Below are positions 16,794 to 24,673 of a stretch of 38,949 nt of DNA, in pieces. This DNA is from Spirochaetota bacterium. GTDB taxonomy: Bacteria > Spirochaetota > UBA4802 > UBA5368. Position numbers and translations under genes: made by a program. The stretch's first letter is position 1. Each line of letters starts with the position of its first letter. The notes under the pieces were generated by a model. The model searched no databases, was not told the origin of the DNA, and saw nothing but the letters and a program-made list of their open reading frames with translations. Location of the stretch: NCBI GenBank assembly GCA_004297825.1, contig SCSX01000059.1, positions 1 to 38,949 on the forward strand. The letters run 5' to 3'.

Positions 16794-17468
16794 TTACTTT
16801 TTCATCGAAAACTCAAGGTAGTACTGATCTTTAAGGAAATCGTCGTCCTTGAGCAACGCCAGCCCCGCCTCCGCGAACTCGGCGATGACGGTGTTCTTCT
16901 CCAGCCGGAGCTTTACAGGCGGACCGTCCTTGGCCTCCATGCGCGTGTCGAGGATAATTACACGCCCCCCCGCGGCAAGGCCTTTCATGAGCGCCCTCAG
17001 ATAGGGCACGCGCTCCTCGATGTGGTGGTAGGTGTTGCACATGAAGATGACCGCGAAGCGTCCCGCGGGCAGCGCCGGCTCCTTCGCGTCGATGAGCTCG
17101 GCGCGATAGTTCGCAAGGCCCAGCTTCCGGGCGTCTTCCTTCATATATTCGATCATGCCCTTCTCGATGTCGTAGCCCGTCACGGCGCCGCCGGGCGCCA
17201 CTGCCTTCGCGATCCGGCGCGCGAAGTAGCCCGTGCCCGCGCCCACGTCGGCGACCATGTCCCCGTTCTTCAATCCCATGCGCTTCACGACCTCGTCGGG
17301 CCTCTGCCACTCGAGCCGGGCGGGGTCCTCGAAGCGCTTCGCGTAGGATTCCACGTCGGCGAAGCTGTGGCTTCGTTCGTGGGGCATCGGGCTCTTCGAA
17401 TCGCATGAAGCGGCGAGGAAAAACGCGGGATAGACCAGGCACAAGAGTACGAGGTATTTGAACAGCAT
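16794..17468 (-). CDS. Lipid-anchored SAM-dependent methyltransferase
   Basis: A 224-residue class I methyltransferase with an export signal. It starts MLFKYLVLLCLVYPAFFLAASC, where LAASC is a clear lipobox (C22). Then come a linker, EDPARLEWQRPDEVVKRMGL, the SAM-binding motif VADVGAGTGYFARRIA, an acidic strand end GYDIEKGMIEYM, and motif IV-like FMCNTYHHIEER. The HH after NTY recalls periplasmic methyltransferase-like proteins seen in several Gram-negative groups. Substrate unknown. The start at 17468 is set by GGAGGA 5 bases upstream; a longer frame has none. A SAM enzyme carrying a lipoprotein signal is odd, since SAM is not expected outside the cytoplasm. Confidence 0.82.
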   Translation of the reverse strand: MLFKYLVLLCLVYPAFFLAASCDSKSPMPHERSHSFADVESYAKRFEDPARLEWQRPDEVVKRMGLKNGDMVADVGAGTGYFARRIAKAVAPGGAVTGYDIEKGMIEYMKEDARKLGLANYRAELIDAKEPALPAGRFAVIFMCNTYHHIEERVPYLRALMKGLAAGGRVIILDTRMEAKDGPPVKLRLEKNTVIAEFAEAGLALLKDDDFLKDQYYLEFSMKK

Positions 17469-17509
17469 AGTATTCCTCCGGGGCAATTTCATTGGGTTGG
17501 AACACATGA

Positions 17510-17538
17510 ATTTAAGGTATCCCGCTTCGTGGCGTCAA
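17510..17538 (-). promoter_or_regulatory. Promoter of the methyltransferase gene
   Basis: Minus strand: TTGACG (17533-17538), 17 bp, TTAAAT (17510-17515). The predicted start is near 17503, about 35 bases before the ATG. Confidence 0.65.
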
Positions 17539-17651
17539 CAGGAATTCGGGACGCTACGTGCCCGTGCCAAACATATTAATAACCGATCCCTTCCCATAAT
17601 AAACTTACCCCTCTCGCGTTTCCGGCTCTTTCCTTTTTGTGTACATAAAAA

Positions 17652-17684
17652 GAACGTAGTGAAACGTAGCAAAGCGTAAGTGTC
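17652..17684 (+). repeat. Left arm of a perfect 33-bp inverted repeat (island boundary)
   Basis: It begins GAACGTAGTGAAACGTAGCA and ends CGTAAGTGTC. Its exact reverse complement lies at 19916-19948, 33 of 33 bases. After two mismatches the similarity continues as GGGGG on both sides. The unit holds two direct ACGTAG copies. The arms enclose 2.3 kb that includes the AT-rich gene. Confidence 0.9.
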
Positions 17685-18797
17685 CCGGGGGTGTCCGGGG
17701 GCGTTGTTCGGGCAAGTAACCGGCATTATACCGTTGTCTGGCTATATTTTGCACCGGTTTCGCGTAACTCCCTTTAGCGAATGGTGGGGCGGATCTGGGG
17801 GTACGCATGGCGCCCAACCGGCCAAGGGGTTTGCGAGTCACTTGTAAGAAGGCGATCCCCGGATGTTCTCCAGGTGCGCTTGGCGACCAACCAGCAAAGG
17901 GATTGCGAGGGTATGCCGTGGTCAAGACTTGCAGGATAATCGGCGGTGGCATGAATTGTGCTACCGCATGGCTTTTTCAGGGGACCCCTGGGAAGGGGAT
18001 GCTTTCACGAGGGAGAAAGGCCTTCGCGGCCTCTCTCCCTCGTGGCTCCCACTCTCCCCGCTCCTCAAGCGGCGGAGGGCCTAACGCCCGAACTCGCCTC
18101 ACCGGCTGTGACGTCCATGGATGGACTAATGCCGGGGACGCGCACGGATGCGCGTTTGTCCCCGGCCGCCGGACTCGCCTCAAACAAGCGGGCTAATACG
18201 GTTTGCCGCTACGCGGCGATCTAGGTCTTGTTTCCTGTTCCGGATGCCCCGAGTACTGCTTTCATGTGCTCTTCCACGCTTCCGTGGACGTGTTGCTGAC
18301 AAGGCTTTGCTTATCGGGAACCGGGAATGAACGCTGATGAATGTGAATTTTAGGGCTGAGAATCGATCACACGTGGTCAGCGCCATCTTCCAATACGTCG
18401 CTCCCTGAGCCCGTGGAAGGGCGGCTGGTCAGAATCAAGAACGAGTCGGGATGCCTCTGAATGATATCTCTTTCCATATTACTTAAAAGTAATGGATATT
18501 GAATCGGCGGGCAGGGGAAAAGCGGTTGACTTTGGTATTCTTGTATTACAAGGTTGAGTGCATATAGCGACTGTACTTTGCTTCCCGGGCGCGGGGGCTG
18601 GCCATCCGACTTTCTAGGAATTCCCGGACAAGGTGAGCCATGCGGCGATTATGGTGAAGTGGTGGCGTTTTAGAAGACTCGCAGACCGTTGGTGGGCTGG
18701 GGGAGTATGATGGTTTTTGCACGATGCGACGCGTAAACAGCAGGCGCAGCGTCAGGGTATGGTTTGACGTTGTACGCAATGGCAGCAAATGAAACCT
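17685..18797. other. Long non-coding stretch inside the repeat-bounded island
   Basis: About 1.1 kb with no believable gene. Open frames here run through hairpins and have no ribosome site or family signal. It holds repeat R2 copy A (17994-18318). After that comes mixed-composition DNA with a small inverted repeat ATTACTT-AA-AAGTAAT near 18480, inside a wider ATATCC/GGATAT context, and two TTGACT/TTGACG boxes (near 18533 and 18764) without a good -10. Nothing else is recognisable. Confidence 0.6.
17994..18318 (+). repeat. Dispersed structured repeat R2, copy A
   Basis: It starts AGGGGATGCTTTC, then a first hairpin (18006-18015 with 18035-18044; inner stem AGGCC/GGCCT and loop TTCGC), a second GC-rich hairpin, the box CGCCCGAACTCGCCTC, a 60-base nested palindromic insertion (with GCCGGGGACGCGC pairing GCGCGTTTGTCCCCGGC), CTCAAACAAGCGGGCTAA, a GCCGC/GCGGC hairpin with TAGGTCTTG, and the end box AAGGCTTTGCTTATCGGG. 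Copies B (21044-21410) and C (34700-34974) have the same block order on the minus strand. Confidence 0.85.
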
Positions 18798-18807
18798 GGA
18801 GATAAAT

Positions 18808-19743
18808 ATGCCATTATTCCATATACAAGACAAACAAATGACTTTAGCAAAACCAATCAATTTTAAGCTTGAAAAAGATATTCAAATTCTCATCGAAAAT
18901 AATCTTCAAAGGGTTTTTAATTGTCAATATATTGCAACTGAGTTTTCGACAGGAAGCGAACATGCAGGTAGAATTGATACTTTAGCTTTATCAGAAGATG
19001 ATAATCCTGTAATTATTGAGTACAAGAAAGTTGAATCATCGGAATTAGTTAATCAAAGCTTATATTACTTATCATGGATTAAAGATCATAAAGGAGATTT
19101 TCAAATCGCTGTCAATAAAGCATTAGGAAAAGATATTGAAGTAGATTGGAGCGACGTAAGAGTAATATGTATAGCTCCTGGTTATAAAAAATATGACCTT
19201 CATGCAGTACAAATGATGGGAGCAAATATTGAATTATGGCAATATCGTTTGTACGATAGTGAATCAATATATTTAGAAGAAATATTTAGAAGAAATGCCG
19301 GGTTAGCAATTTCATCTGCAATTGAACAAGGAAAAAATCCAGTAATGGTTGAGGCTGGGAAAAAAGCTGCTCTAACGAGATTAACGGGAACCTATACATT
19401 TGATGAACATCTTGAATCCGCTGATGAAAATATTAAAGGTTTAGTAATGGATTTAAGAGATTACATTTTAAGCATTGATGAAGCGGTTGAAGAAAGTCCA
19501 AAGAAATTTTATATTGCATATAAGGTTTCACAAAACTTTGTTTGCGTAGAGATTAAAAAAAATAAAACTACACTTTTCTTAAAAATAAATCCGAAAGAAA
19601 TAATAATTCCACGCAATGGTAGAGATGTTTCGGGTATTGGACATTATGGAACAGGAAATTTCGAATTAAACATATCAAGTGCAAAAGAGTTGGAAGAATC
19701 AAAAGAATATATAAAAAAAGCATTTGAAACAATTGGCGGATAG
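18808..19743 (+). CDS. PD-(D/E)XK nuclease-like protein with C-terminal DUF5655 domain
   Basis: A 311-residue protein. Residues 20-100 show a nuclease-like core: E45, then GRIDTLAL (D57), then VIIEYKK (E71 and K73), the D-(9-15)-ExK pattern of PD-(D/E)XK enzymes, followed by NQSLYYLSWI as in NucS/DUF91-like proteins. Residues 200-308 (YILSIDEAV, FYIAYKVSQNFVCVEIKK, GHYGTGNFEL) match the DUF5655 domain often fused to this nuclease. It may cut nucleic acid; a defence or genome-maintenance role is inference. The gene is AT-rich (about one third G+C by eye) with A/T-ending codons, in sharp contrast to its neighbours, so it was very probably acquired. GGAG lies 6 bases before the ATG. It sits between the 33-bp inverted repeats. 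Confidence 0.82.
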   Translation: MPLFHIQDKQMTLAKPINFKLEKDIQILIENNLQRVFNCQYIATEFSTGSEHAGRIDTLALSEDDNPVIIEYKKVESSELVNQSLYYLSWIKDHKGDFQIAVNKALGKDIEVDWSDVRVICIAPGYKKYDLHAVQMMGANIELWQYRLYDSESIYLEEIFRRNAGLAISSAIEQGKNPVMVEAGKKAALTRLTGTYTFDEHLESADENIKGLVMDLRDYILSIDEAVEESPKKFYIAYKVSQNFVCVEIKKNKTTLFLKINPKEIIIPRNGRDVSGIGHYGTGNFELNISSAKELEESKEYIKKAFETIGG

Positions 19744-19770
19744 CTCGCCACAGCGTAACGGGAGATAAAT

Positions 19771-19980
19771 ATGACGGATGATATGCCAATATCAAAAAAT
19801 ATTGGGATAAAAGAAGCAGGGAGACGCTCTTCAAGCCTTGTGTTGTGGACAAATCATCAATTCCGCCAGTTTGCCTGTATCAAAATACGAAAAAACCATA
19901 CCCGCCTCCCCCCAAGACACTTACGCTTTGCTACGTTTCACTACGTTCCATTCCTGAACACAACACCCCATATGTCCTGA
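19771..19980 (+). CDS. Possible small ORF after the nuclease-like gene (69 codons)
   Basis: It starts 27 bases after the nuclease-like gene with the identical context GGAGATAAATATG seen at that gene's own start (18798-18810), so ribosomes may well enter. The first 45 residues (MTDDMPISKNIGIKEAG onward) match nothing I know. The rest is encoded by the right 33-bp inverted repeat and beyond, so the natural gene may have been longer and truncated by the repeat. It may not be a real protein. Confidence 0.3.
   Translation: MTDDMPISKNIGIKEAGRRSSSLVLWTNHQFRQFACIKIRKNHTRLPPRHLRFATFHYVPFLNTTPHMS
19916..19948 (-). repeat. Right arm of the perfect 33-bp inverted repeat
   Basis: Exact reverse complement of 17652-17684. 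Flanking bases on the two sides do not show an evident target-site duplication. It overlaps the end of the small ORF at 19771. Confidence 0.9.
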
Positions 19981-20085
19981 TAATAGCGCCGATACGCAAG
20001 GTCCGATAACGCCTCATCCCGCCCCCCGAAAAAATTCATAAATCGCACCCCCCGTTCGTAGAAAGAGATACAGGCGCCTTCGTGA

Positions 20086-20307
20086 GCGCCTGATAATCGA
20101 CTCACGGTCTTCACCCAGCGCGTGGAAGACGGACGGGCCGCGGGCGCGTTTGTTCAGCATCCCGCCGGCGCGACGGACACCCTTACCGTGCAGGGCCTGG
20201 AGCCCGGCGCCGGCTACCAGGTCTACGCCCTGGCCACGGACGCGGCGTGTCCCGACGCAAAGAGCTGTTCGGCGGCGTTCGGCGCGGAGGGGAAGGCGGC
20301 GGTCTGA
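20086..20307 (+). pseudogene. C-terminal remnant of a surface protein (FnIII-like)
   Basis: High-GC coding sequence of 73 codons that opens right after an in-frame stop and has no ribosome site. The translation reads NRLTVFTQRVEDG, then TDTLTVQGLEPGAGYQVYAL and CPDAKSCSAAFG before a TGA. LTVQGLEPGAGYQVYALATD is the usual end of a fibronectin type III-like module. The upstream part of the gene is missing, its place taken by the repeat-bounded island. I take it as the tail of a larger extracellular protein. A GTG at 20122 could in theory start a 61-residue peptide. Confidence 0.5.
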
Positions 20308-20474
20308 CGGGGCGGCGGATCACTGGCACACCCTCAAGTGTAACGCAACCGGGAAGGGGGAGGACAATAACGTCCTCCCTCGCCTGCGGGCGGGAAATCC
20401 CGGAAACGGCTGGGACGTGGTTCCGAAAAACTAAAATTTAAAATCAGGTAGTAGGTTTCTCCAACGAAATTCTA

Positions 20475-20503
20475 TTGACCGGTGTTCACATGCATGCTAA
20501 CTT
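20475..20503 (+). promoter_or_regulatory. Promoter of the XRE regulator gene
   Basis: TTGACC (20475-20480), 17 bp, TAACTT (20498-20503). The spacer holds an alternating GCATGC-type palindrome (TGCATGC). Predicted leader about 25 bases. Confidence 0.6.
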
Positions 20504-20533
20504 GCGGGATTGAATATTTAATGAGGAGAAATC

Positions 20534-20809
20534 ATGAGCGATCTTAAAAAATACGTGAGTAAAAGGAAAACACACGATGCTGAATTTGCCCGTGGATACG
20601 AGCAGGGTTTTCAGGAGTTCCGAATAGGCGTGCTGCTGCGGCAGGAGCGGGAAAAAAGCGGTTTAACCCAGGAAGAGTTAGCCAGAAAAATTCGAACGAC
20701 GAAAAGCGCCATCTCGCGCATAGAAAACCATTCGGAAGACATTAAGCTCTCAACCCTGTCGAAAGTAGCAACGGCATTGGGTAAGAATCTTTCGATAAGA
20801 TTACTGTAA
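20534..20809 (+). CDS. XRE-family HTH regulator, orphan HigA-like antitoxin
   Basis: A 91-residue DNA-binding protein. Residues 30-88 form a Cro/C1-type helix-turn-helix: RQEREKSGLTQEELARKI, then TTKSAISRIENHSEDI with recognition-helix SAISRIE, then TLSKVATALGKNLSIRLL. The N-terminal 28 residues (AEFARGYEQGFQEFRIG) are typical of antitoxins of the HigA/RelE-partner kind, whose toxin gene normally lies immediately upstream. Here no toxin ORF is present between 20310 and 20530 or downstream, so it appears orphaned. GAGGAG lies 5 bases before the ATG, and a good promoter of its own precedes it. It could instead be a stand-alone repressor. Confidence 0.8.
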   Translation: MSDLKKYVSKRKTHDAEFARGYEQGFQEFRIGVLLRQEREKSGLTQEELARKIRTTKSAISRIENHSEDIKLSTLSKVATALGKNLSIRLL

Positions 20810-20932
20810 ACCGCGGTACTTGCGGCCTATAGCGGATAAAGTTCGTCTGCACGTGCTCACCATGGATGGCCGAATGCCGCATAAATCTCTGCACCCGAAT
20901 CGTGAGTCATGGAGCATTTATCTATTGACATG

Positions 20933-20970
20933 CTTCACCCTCCCCTAACCCCTCCCATCGAGGGAGGGGG
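20933..20970. repeat. CTTCACCCTCCCC hairpin repeat, copy 1
   Basis: CTTCACCCTCCCCTAACCCC followed by TCCC, ATCG and GAGGGAGGGGG-type pairing. The same unit appears inverted at 38855-38891. It lies in the 630-bp gap between the XRE gene and the GH16 gene, which otherwise contains only repeat R2 copy B. Confidence 0.75.
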
Positions 20971-21043
20971 ACCGATAAGGGCGCACGTCCCTCGCGGCAA
21001 CACGCCCGTTCCCATTCAGTGACTCGTACTGATTTCCCCATAG

Positions 21044-21410
21044 CCCGAAAAGCAAAGTCTTGTTGGCAATACGTCCCGGAAATTACGGTATAAGAGGTGA
21101 AGGCAGTACTCGGGGCATTCGGAATTGGAAGCAAGACCTAGATCGCCGCGGAAACAGCAACCAGTTTTAGCCCGCTGCGATGGACAGGATGTCCAAGTGG
21201 CCCGCGCGAATAAGCCGTCCTGGCTTGCGCGGGCAGGCGCACGTCCTGTGCGCACCCGGGCGCGCACAGGAGGTCGCGTCTGCGCCCGGCTTTGAGCCGA
21301 GTCCGGCATAGCCGGCGAGGCGAGTTCGGGCGTTAAGCCGTCGCGCCGCCTGAGCGACCGCGAGAGAGAGGGGGGGCGGCCCCTCTCTCTCTCGCGTGAA
21401 AGCATCCCCT
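21044..21410 (-). repeat. Dispersed structured repeat R2, copy B (inverted)
   Basis: Read on the minus strand it begins AGGGGATGCTTTCACGCGAG. Its first hairpin pairs 21385-21396 with 21359-21370 (12 bp, all AG/CT), different in sequence from copy A but equally complementary. The box AACGCCCGAACTCGCCTC follows, then a GCCGGCTATGCCGG hairpin, an extra insertion of roughly 130 bases rich in palindromes, GCGGGCTAA, GCGGCGATCTAGGTCTTG, ATGCCCCGAGTACTGC (shared with copy A) and AGACTTTGCTTTTCGGG. Confidence 0.85.
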
Positions 21411-21441
21411 GCCCGGGGGCGGCAACGAAAATCCATCCCAC

Positions 21442-22335
21442 TCAATCCAGCGGGGTCACCCTGATCCAGTCCACGTAGAGATACTGGGGAAACACCGTAG
21501 TGCCGTCGGGTGGTCCCGGCCAGTCGCCGCCGATGGCGATGTTGAGTATGATAAAGAAAGGGGCCTGGAATGCGTCGTAGTCGACGGCCGGGACGTCCTC
21601 ATGAAAATACTCCACTCCGTCAATGAGCCAGCGAATCTCCGACGCGCTCCATTCAAGTCCAAATACCTGGTAATCGTCCGCGAAGGTCCCCGCCGGGAGC
21701 GTGTATACCCCGTTCGGATCGGATTCCAGGGGCGCGTTCGCGGCGTCCGCCCAGTGGGACGTCCCGTAGATAATCCCGTCTCCCAGGTCCGTGTGCCCGG
21801 AATAGGGCGCGCCACCCACCAGCTCGACGATATCGATCTCCCCGCATCGCGGCCAGCCGGACCCGTCCGCGCCTATGGCGTTCCCCACCAGCCAGAACGC
21901 CGGCCAGATGCCACGGCCCCGGGGGAGCTTCATGCGCGCCTCGATCCTGCCGTGGGTGAAAGAGAATTTCCCCTGCGTCGTGAGCCGGGCGGAGGTGTAG
22001 ATATAGCTTCCCTCGTCGGGGTCCAGGTACGGGGGATTATCGAGCGCGGCGATGCGAAGCACGCGATCGTCGCCGTCGTCGACGATCGCCGCGTTCCGGT
22101 CGCCTACCAGTTCCGGGTCCGTGTAGTACTCCATCTCACCCGACCCGAAGCCGCTGCCGATCTCGAAAGTCCACCGGCCGGAATCGACGGTCGTTCCGTT
22201 GAATTCGTCCGACCAGGGCAGGTTCCCGCCGTCCCCTCCCTGACTGCCGCAGGATATGGTGACGGCGAGTGCGATCGCCCCGAGCAGATGGCCGCACTGT
22301 GCAATCATGGAGTGTGTTCGCGCGCAATAGATCAT
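21442..22335 (-). CDS. GH16 family beta-glucanase/laminarinase lipoprotein
   Basis: A 297-residue glycoside hydrolase, expected to cut beta-1,3 (or mixed 1,3/1,4) glucans or related galactans by a retaining mechanism. A hydrophobic leader ends in lipobox TISC (C29), so the enzyme is probably membrane-anchored and faces the periplasm or outside. The jelly-roll domain begins WSDEFNGTTVDSGRW and holds the catalytic motif GEIDIVE with E166 (nucleophile), D168 and E171 (acid/base), preceded by GIWPAFWLVG. The C-terminal end LYVDWIRV is the usual last strand. GGGAG lies 7 bases before the ATG, with a strong promoter just upstream. No other glucan-use genes are nearby. Substrate choice within GH16 is not decided. 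Confidence 0.92.
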   Translation of the reverse strand: MIYCARTHSMIAQCGHLLGAIALAVTISCGSQGGDGGNLPWSDEFNGTTVDSGRWTFEIGSGFGSGEMEYYTDPELVGDRNAAIVDDGDDRVLRIAALDNPPYLDPDEGSYIYTSARLTTQGKFSFTHGRIEARMKLPRGRGIWPAFWLVGNAIGADGSGWPRCGEIDIVELVGGAPYSGHTDLGDGIIYGTSHWADAANAPLESDPNGVYTLPAGTFADDYQVFGLEWSASEIRWLIDGVEYFHEDVPAVDYDAFQAPFFIILNIAIGGDWPGPPDGTTVFPQYLYVDWIRVTPLD

Positions 22336-22354
22336 GGCATGTCTCCCTTACCGT

Positions 22355-22382
22355 ATTGTAGATGTACCGTGTATCCTGTCAA
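22355..22382 (-). promoter_or_regulatory. Strong promoter of the GH16 gene
   Basis: Minus strand: TTGACA (22377-22382), 16 bp, TACAAT (22355-22360). The start is near 22348, giving a very short leader that still holds the GGGAG ribosome site. Confidence 0.75.
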
Positions 22383-22538
22383 TGCGTGCAAATCCGGCCG
22401 TGAAGAAAATTTGGGGAGTGGGGCCGATACGCTTTGGTTCGGGAATGTGCGCATACGGGAGGTATGCGCCCTCCGGAGCGTTATGCGTCATTACTTGGGG
22501 GGTGTGCAGTGACGCATGAAGGCGTAAATCGAAGGCCC

Positions 22539-22576
22539 AAATAGAAGGCGCCCAAGCGTTTGGGCGCCTTCTATTT
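22539..22576 (-). terminator. Long terminator-like hairpin after the UPF0210 gene
   Basis: Perfect 17-bp stem (22539-22555 with 22560-22576), sequence AAATAGAAGGCGCCCAA, loop GCGT. On the minus strand it follows the UPF0210 stop by 43 bases and ends TTCTATTT. It is also symmetric enough to work toward the GH16 side. Confidence 0.75.
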
Positions 22577-22619
22577 GCGCCGATGCGCGCCGATGCGCAT
22601 CCCGGCGCCCGCGTGCATC

Positions 22620-23978
22620 TCAATTCCTCAACCCCTGCAGCGGCGCGGGAATCCTCCCGCCGCGCCTGATAAATTCGGCGCTCCCGAACGGGTTCACCCT
22701 CATCACCGGTCCCGATCCCAGGAGACCCCCGAACTCCACGATGTCGCCCACGGTCTTCCCCGGCGCGGGAATGATCCGCACGGCCGTGGTCTTGTTGTTC
22801 ACGACGCCAATCGCCGCCTCGTCCGCGATGATCGCCGATATCGTTTCCGCGGGCGTGTCGCCCGGGACCACGATCATGTCCAGTCCCACCGAGCACACGC
22901 AGGTGAGCGCCTCGAGCTTGTCGATCGAGAGCGCCCCGCATTGTACGGCCTCGACCATACCCTCGTCCTCGCTCACCGGGATGAAGGCGCCCGATAATCC
23001 CCCCACGTAGGACGAGGCCATGACCCCGCCCTTCTTCACGGCGTCGTTCAGGAGCGCGAGCGCGGCCGTCGTGCCGTGCGCGCCGCAGCGCTCCAGGCCC
23101 ATCTCCTCCAATATGCGCGCCACGCTGTCGCCCACAGCCGGCGTGGGGGCGAGCGACAGGTCCACGATTCCGAACGGTACGCCCAGCCGCCGGGAGGCCT
23201 CGCGCGCGACAAGCTGGCCCATGCGCGTGATCTTGAAGGCTGCCTTCTTCACGGTTTCCGATACCGTTTCGAAGTCGGCGCCGCGGGCCTTTTCCAGGGC
23301 GCTCTTCACGGCGCCGGGGCCGCTCACGCCCACGTTGATCACGCACTCCGGCTCGCCCGTCCCGTGGAAGGCGCCGGCCATGAAGGGATTGTCCTCGACC
23401 GCGTTCGCGAAGACGACCAGGCGTGCGCACGCGTTCCCGCCCCCGGAGGCCGATAGCGCCGCCGTTTCCTTTATCACCGCGCCCATCTCGCGCACGGCGT
23501 CCATGTTGATCCCGGCGCGCGTCGTCGCGACGTTCACGCTCGCGCATACGGTGCGTGTCTCCGCGAGGGCGCGCGGTATGGAGCGGATCAGCTTCGCGTC
23601 CCCCAGCGTGTAGCCCTTGTGGACGAGCGCGGAGAATCCTCCTATGAAATTCACCCCGACCGCGTCCGCGGCGCGCTCCAGGGTGCGCGCGAATTCGACG
23701 TAATCGTCGTCGCCCGAGCTCTCGGCGACAAGGGCGAGGGGGGTGACCGATACGCGTTTATTGACGATGGGGATGCCGTACTCCCGCTCGATGTCCGCGC
23801 AGGTCTTCGCGAGTCCCCCGGCAAGGCGCGTGATCTTGTCGTATATTTTTTTCCGCGACACGGCGCCGTCCCCGTCGCCGCAGTCCCTGAGCGAGATGCC
23901 CATCGTGACGGTGCGGATGTCCAGGTGCTCCTTCTCGATCATCGTGATCGTTTCTATGATTTCAAGCGGGCTTATCAT
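22620..23978 (-). CDS. UPF0210 / DUF711 family protein
   Basis: A 452-residue cytoplasmic protein of the UPF0210 (PFL-like fold) family, the usual length. Recognisable parts are the start [86 protein letters not shown] and [11 protein letters not shown]. The biochemical role is unknown; the fold resembles glycyl-radical enzymes, but I see no glycyl-radical motif. The ACT-domain gene lies 39 bp upstream in the same direction, a pairing conserved across many bacteria and archaea, which suggests amino-acid-linked regulation. A GGAGG site precedes the ATG. Long frames on the opposite strand are shadows. Confidence 0.9.
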   Translation of the reverse strand: MISPLEIIETITMIEKEHLDIRTVTMGISLRDCGDGDGAVSRKKIYDKITRLAGGLAKTCADIEREYGIPIVNKRVSVTPLALVAESSGDDDYVEFARTLERAADAVGVNFIGGFSALVHKGYTLGDAKLIRSIPRALAETRTVCASVNVATTRAGINMDAVREMGAVIKETAALSASGGGNACARLVVFANAVEDNPFMAGAFHGTGEPECVINVGVSGPGAVKSALEKARGADFETVSETVKKAAFKITRMGQLVAREASRRLGVPFGIVDLSLAPTPAVGDSVARILEEMGLERCGAHGTTAALALLNDAVKKGGVMASSYVGGLSGAFIPVSEDEGMVEAVQCGALSIDKLEALTCVCSVGLDMIVVPGDTPAETISAIIADEAAIGVVNNKTTAVRIIPAPGKTVGDIVEFGGLLGSGPVMRVNPFGSAEFIRRGGRIPAPLQGLRN

Positions 23979-24017
23979 CGGGCCTCCTCCGGAAATATAT
24001 TTCCATGGCGCGCCGTC

Positions 24018-24287
24018 TCATACCCGGTGCATGGAATTGAAGATGTCCTCATGCTGGATGCGCACGGACACCCCGAGCTCCCGCCCCTTTTCCTCCAGTC
24101 CCGCCGAGAGCCCGTCGAACCCCGACGCGGCCTTCGAGACGTCCACGATCATGACCATGGTGAATATCTCCTGCATGATCGTCTGCGAGATGTCCAGGAT
24201 GTTCACGTTCCGCTCCGCGAGCACCGTCGCCACCGCCGCGATGATGCCCACCCTGTCCTTGCCGATAACCGTGATGACCGCCTTCAT
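24018..24287 (-). CDS. ACT-domain protein (UPF0237)
   Basis: An 89-residue protein consisting almost entirely of one ACT domain: MKAVITVIGKDRVGIIAAVA, NILDISQTIMQEIFTMVMIV, then a helix (FDGLSAGLEEKGRELG) and VSVRIQHEDIF. It probably binds an amino acid and regulates or partners the UPF0210 protein encoded next. GGAGGA lies 5 bases before this ATG, so the start is 24287 although the frame is open 150 bases further. Confidence 0.9.
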   Translation of the reverse strand: MKAVITVIGKDRVGIIAAVATVLAERNVNILDISQTIMQEIFTMVMIVDVSKAASGFDGLSAGLEEKGRELGVSVRIQHEDIFNSMHRV

Positions 24288-24441
24288 CGCTTTCCTCCGG
24301 GATGCCTGGAATATCGCGCATGCTACACCGGGCTGCCCGGAAAGGCAAGCGCATATGCCCACCGGCTCCGTTAAAAAGCGCGAGGGCCGATTCGCGTGTC
24401 GGCCGCCGGACACGCATCCTCGATCATGGGCGCGCAAATGC

Positions 24442-24470
24442 TTGACAGTGTAAGCGCGTCCTGTTTAATA
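24442..24470 (+). promoter_or_regulatory. Promoter of the CMD-SDR-permease operon
   Basis: TTGACA (24442-24447), 17 bp, TTAATA (24465-24470). Transcription from near 24477 would include repeat R1 copy 2 in a leader of about 200 bases before the ATG at 24674. Confidence 0.6.
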
Positions 24471-24505
24471 AAGAGCGCTTCATGTGTGGGCGTGCTTTAA
24501 GGAAA

Positions 24506-24642
24506 CCCATATCACAAAAACTGCCTCAGAAGGCCCCCTAAATCCCCCGGAGGGGGACTTCAATAATCGGCAGAATATGCATTTTCTGGCACTGGCGGAT
24601 GTCGTTGCCCCCCCGCCGGGGGGTATGGGGGGTGTTTTTTAA
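24506..24642 (+). repeat. Dispersed repeat R1, copy 2 (in a likely 5' UTR)
   Basis: CCCATATCACAAAAACTGCC start, TCCCCCGGAGGGGGA hairpin, CGGCAGAATATGCATTTTCT centre, CCCCCC/GGGGGG hairpin, then GTGTTTTTT. The final G-run hairpin and six Ts look like an intrinsic terminator 32 bases before the CMD gene, so the repeat may attenuate that operon. Confidence 0.85.
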
Positions 24643-24673
24643 GATGAGGAGATAAGGAACGGCGATTGAAGAG

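Noticed and set aside
15400-16800. A dif or replication terminus site at the CGTATCGG polarity switch
   Set aside because: No dif-like 28-bp sequence with XerCD arms could be seen; the switch lies inside an ordinary MFS gene region, so only the motif pattern itself is reported.
17605-18386. Several 60-130 codon frames on both strands in the island
   Set aside because: They read through hairpins and repeats (R2, 33-bp repeat) and have no ribosome site or similarity.
18541-19770. Integron attC site or gene cassette around the AT-rich gene
   Set aside because: I looked for GTTRRRY/RYYYAAC ends and an imperfect hairpin flanking the gene and found none; no integrase is visible.
20841-20900. Possible further R2 fragment (CCATGGATGG near a GAATGCCG)
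   Set aside because: Only about 18 bases resemble the nested insertion in R2 copy A; too short to call.
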